NCBI GenBank assembly: GCA_022822085.1
Contig: JAJECK010000035.1
Coordinates: 46,194-110,193, forward strand
DNA: 64,000 nucleotides
Origin: Candidatus Poribacteria bacterium
Lineage (GTDB): Bacteria; Poribacteria; WGA-4E; WGA-3G
Direction of reading: 5' to 3'
The notes below the pieces were generated by a model. It did not search any database and was not told where the DNA came from. It worked only from the letters and a program-made list of their open reading frames with translations. Position 1 is the stretch's first letter, and the number at the start of each line of letters is the position of its first letter. Positions 61,333-64,000 of the stretch are shown here, one piece after another. The position numbers were made by a program, and so were the translations under genes.

Positions 61333-63009
61333 TTAATTTTTCTGGAACAAATCAATTAATAACTCTTTCGGTTCATTTCGTCTGAGTTTATTAAGTGCCT
61401 CAACTTCAATCTGTCGGACGCGTTCACGACTGATTTCAAGTTTTGTTCCGATTTCGGCGAGTGTGTATTCTGTACCGTCAATTAATCCATATCGAAGGAC
61501 GATGACGTGTGTTTCACGTGGATTCAGTATCCTGTTAAGGACTTCTTCTAATACTTCAATCTTGGAGTAGTTGACTAATTCTGTCTCGGGTGTGATTTGC
61601 GAATTATCCGGTATAATGTCTCTAATTGGGACTTCGGGAGAATTATCATTGATCGGAGCATCTAAAGAAATTGGATCTATTGTCGCCTGCAAAATCTCAT
61701 CAACCTTTTTTTCAGTAAGTTTGACTTCTGTAGCGATCTCTTTAGTTGTAGGTTCTCTACCAAGTTTTATTGTCAGGTGAGATTGAACTTGTTTGATCAA
61801 TCTACGAGTTTCACCGATATAGCAGGGTACGCGGATGATCTGACCTTGTTGGTCTAATGCGCGTTTAATTGACTGCATAACCCACCAGGTGGCATAAGTG
61901 CTGAAGCGATATCGTAGTGTATGGTCAAATTTCTCAACTGCTTTCATCAGACCAATGCTCCCTTCCTGCATCAGATCGAGGAAGGTCAAAGTTGTTTTAT
62001 TGAAATGGTGTTGTTTCGCGATACTTGCTACTAAACGTAGGTTTGCCTCAACAATCTTCATTTTTGTACCATGTGCAAGTTTATCCGCATCAATAAGTTG
62101 TAGTAGCAAAGATTTCAGATGTTCCAATTCAGTCCGGAATGTCTCTGATAAGGGATTTAGGGTACTCACACGTAATTCCACCTCTGAGGAAGTATCATCC
62201 ATGTTATATGTGATTTCCTCCAAGAATTCTGGTGGTAATTTTTGTAGCAGTTGTGCTATTTCATATTGTGTTAATGAAAAGGTATCGAGTAAAGTTGCTT
62301 CTGCCTCAACACTAATTGGAATTGCATCAACGATTGTAGAATGTTCTAAACTTTCTGGGAGATTATTCGTTTCTTTTTCTATAGTCGGTGTCTTGTTTTC
62401 ATCAATATTTATATTTGCAGCCTCTATATTGGATCGGATGATACCTCGAGCATAAGTTCTGAATTTTTGTCCGCGCATAGGTATCCAACTTTCAATCGCC
62501 TTAATTAACCCAAGGTAACCTGCTTGAATTACTTCTGCGTATCCGACTACTGAAGGATCTAACTTATCTACATACTTTTTGAGGAGGTGTAAATTACCCA
62601 GTAGAATCTTGGACTTGACATTGTCTAACTTTTTGCGTTTTCGCTCCAGTTTTTGAAAAATATCATCAAATGATTGAACATGTTTTGATATTTGCTCTAT
62701 AATAAGTCCATGATCTGTTTGTGCTGGTTTTAACTTTAATTCTGTAGTATGTCGGTTTTTTACAGGTATTTCTAATGTGTTTAAAACCCAATTAGGCAGT
62801 TTCTTGAAAGATGTATTAAAATTCTGAATACCTTCTTGGTATGCCTCAAAGTGTGCTTTCTCTTGCTCTGCCTCTAATAACGGCGTTTTTGCAATAGTCT
62901 GTAAATAGGCAAAGGTTTCATCCTTTGACGAAGCACTATATTCCTCTTTTTTCTCTTCAACAAGAAACAGATCTAAATCAGTCGATTCTGCTGTGTAAAA
63001 GTCTTTCAT
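61333..63009 (-). CDS. Primary-type sigma-70 factor with an extra degenerate sigma-2 module
   Basis: 558 residues. Region 1.2 is at about 30-65 (DETFAYLQTIAKTPLLEAEQ). Canonical region 2 is at about 318-390 (EANLRLVASIAKQHHF, DLMQEGSIGLMKAVEKFD, RFSTYATWWVMQSIKRALDQ). Region 3 is at 395-470 (KLGREPTTKEIATEVKLTEK). Region 4 is at 485-550 (LNPRETHVIVLRYGLIDGTE, LEISRERVRQIEVEALNKLR). All DNA- and core-binding blocks look intact. Unusually, residues 130-200 form a second region-2-like block (KILLGNLHLLKKYVDKL, IQAGYLGLIKAIESWIPMRG, KFRTYARGIIRSNIEAANI). This replaces the usual non-conserved insert. It may be the housekeeping sigma or an alternative one. The gene is monocistronic or leads into larC. 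Confidence 0.93.
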   Translation of the reverse strand: MKDFYTAESTDLDLFLVEEKKEEYSASSKDETFAYLQTIAKTPLLEAEQEKAHFEAYQEGIQNFNTSFKKLPNWVLNTLEIPVKNRHTTELKLKPAQTDHGLIIEQISKHVQSFDDIFQKLERKRKKLDNVKSKILLGNLHLLKKYVDKLDPSVVGYAEVIQAGYLGLIKAIESWIPMRGQKFRTYARGIIRSNIEAANINIDENKTPTIEKETNNLPESLEHSTIVDAIPISVEAEATLLDTFSLTQYEIAQLLQKLPPEFLEEITYNMDDTSSEVELRVSTLNPLSETFRTELEHLKSLLLQLIDADKLAHGTKMKIVEANLRLVASIAKQHHFNKTTLTFLDLMQEGSIGLMKAVEKFDHTLRYRFSTYATWWVMQSIKRALDQQGQIIRVPCYIGETRRLIKQVQSHLTIKLGREPTTKEIATEVKLTEKKVDEILQATIDPISLDAPINDNSPEVPIRDIIPDNSQITPETELVNYSKIEVLEEVLNRILNPRETHVIVLRYGLIDGTEYTLAEIGTKLEISRERVRQIEVEALNKLRRNEPKELLIDLFQKN

Positions 63010-63268
63010 CTTGATTTCCTCAGGTATATGTATGTCAAATCTCTTTGGTACAATGCATATACACCAATATAGACATCTAAGTTGCAGGTATTCCCGAACG
63101 ACAACTATACTTAACAGTAATCGTTGTCTGCCAATTTATCATTTATCTATAAAATTTATGTTAACAAACGTCTAATGTATCAGTTTGATACAGAAGGTTT
63201 CAACCTTATCTCTAACTGCTGTTAGTTATACTGAAATCCAATAAAAATCAATAAATTTGAGGTAATTT

Positions 63269-63844
63269 ATGCAAGAAAATAACCAAAAAAGTGTTGTTCA
63301 ACGTCTCTCAGATGGAGAATCTCTATCAAATGAAAATTTAGAAAATATAGATTTATCAAACCAAACTTTAATCGGAGCAGATTTTTCGTCTGCGAATTTA
63401 AGTGGAGCTAATCTAAAAAATGCTGATTTAACTGATGCGAATCTAAACGATGCGAATCTCACTGGGGCAGATCTATCTGGTGCAACTCTGTTACGTTCCT
63501 ATTTAGTTGGTGCAAATTTAACAGATGCAACTCTTGAGAACGCTAACTTATTTGGAGCGTTTCTCAGTGGGAGTCTCTTGTCAGGAACCAATTTCCGAAG
63601 TGCTGATTTACGTCGGGCTACCCTTGGATGTCCTCACTGTGTTCCTACTGGAGCCTTCGGTAGTCTAACTACTTTTGAGAATGCTAACTTAGAAGAAGCA
63701 ATTTTTGGTGAAATAAAGTTAGATGGAATCGTTTTACTTGGTGCTAATTTCAAGGGTGCATATCTCTATGAAGTAGATTTGTCTGAAGCGATCTACCGTG
63801 AAACTGACCTTGAAGGAGCGATAACAAAACAAGGTAGAAATTAA
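63269..63844 (+). CDS. Pentapeptide-repeat protein
   Basis: 191 residues with GAGG 6 nt before the ATG. From about residue 28 the A(D/N)Lxx pattern repeats (GADFSSANLSGANLKNADLT, DANLNDANLTGADLSGATLL), folding into a right-handed quadrilateral beta helix. A non-repeat break near residues 118-135 contains CPHCVPTGAFGSLTTFENAN; its Cys-x-x-Cys could bind metal or be redox active. Repeats then resume. No signal peptide, so cytoplasmic. Some members mimic DNA and bind gyrase, but most have no known role. Confidence 0.9.
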   Translation: MQENNQKSVVQRLSDGESLSNENLENIDLSNQTLIGADFSSANLSGANLKNADLTDANLNDANLTGADLSGATLLRSYLVGANLTDATLENANLFGAFLSGSLLSGTNFRSADLRRATLGCPHCVPTGAFGSLTTFENANLEEAIFGEIKLDGIVLLGANFKGAYLYEVDLSEAIYRETDLEGAITKQGRN

Positions 63845-63951
63845 CAATTATCTTCTACAGTATCAATACCTTCGCCAAAAATAGTTGATTAAAGTGGGCA
63901 GATGTCCTAAAGTTATATACAATTCCAAATAACTTTGAAGGACAATCACCC

Positions 63952-64000
63952 ATGCAACAAATTATAGCACTGTTTAAGGTTTTTATTCCATATTTGTCTA
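63952..64000 (+). CDS. Start of a further gene, cut by the window end
   Basis: An ATG at 63952 with AAGGA 9 nt upstream opens a frame that stays open to the window end (MQQIIALFKVFIPYLS). The hydrophobic start suggests a membrane protein or signal anchor. Only 16 residues are visible, so identity cannot be given. Confidence 0.4.
   Translation, partial: MQQIIALFKVFIPYLS

Overview
The window reads like a chromosomal segment of an AT-rich, didermic, uncultured bacterium, most plausibly Candidatus Poribacteria or a close relative. This placement is inferred from gene content: tandem Gfo/Idh/MocA oxidoreductases, a phytanoyl-CoA dioxygenase, sugar isomerase TIM barrels, LamG, WD40, dockerin and fibronectin-III surface proteins, an ECF sigma-WD40 fusion, Uma2- and Rpn-type nucleases, and many short palindromic repeats. 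A TonB-dependent receptor and lipoproteins indicate an outer membrane. No rRNA, tRNA or CRISPR array was found by eye.

Layout. 1-418: start of an exported TolB-like propeller gene. 873-8733: five tandem genes for signal-peptide-less trypsin-like proteases with TPR tails. 8885-13423: TonB receptor, Uma2 nuclease, LamG protein, a small conserved protein. 14048-16272: HIT protein, small protein, Maf, IolB-like isomerase. 16300-20713: housekeeping operon yebC-ruvC-ruvA-ruvB-queA-yajC. 20891-23138: secreted WD40 protein whose C-terminal dockerin is cut off by a one-base frameshift. 23535-25165: PAP2-like membrane protein and an exported double peroxiredoxin that reads through two in-frame UGA codons at the peroxidatic-cysteine positions, each followed by a SECIS-like hairpin. 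25311-28306: PhyH, Gfo/Idh and two small conserved proteins. 28418-30052: groEL. 30296-40746: five close Gfo/Idh/MocA paralogues mixed with one intact, one duplicated partial and one decayed Rpn-family gene, then a sixth, distant oxidoreductase and an orphan substrate-binding lipoprotein. 40996-48962: LLM flavin oxidoreductase, membrane-anchored hypothetical, ECF sigma-TM-WD40 fusion, two TIM-barrel isomerases, TPP decarboxylase. 49035-53557: Rpn nuclease, ParB-like protein with a possible PD-(D/E)XK partner, and a type II restriction-modification pair behind dtd. 54322-57018: envelope operon (beta-barrel, FnIII lipoprotein, exported protein). 57304-64000: GT2 glycosyltransferase, RecQ, LarC, a primary-type sigma factor with a second degenerate sigma-2 module, a pentapeptide-repeat protein and the start of another gene.

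The Gfo/Idh, TIM-barrel, IolB-like, PhyH and LLM genes suggest oxidation and isomerisation of sugars or cyclitols, while the surface proteins suggest binding of polysaccharides or particles. The strongest novelties are the two-selenocysteine tandem peroxiredoxin, the five-gene cytoplasmic protease-TPR array, and the sigma factor with the duplicated region 2. Sequence was read by eye: no database search, alignment score or folding energy supports these calls.
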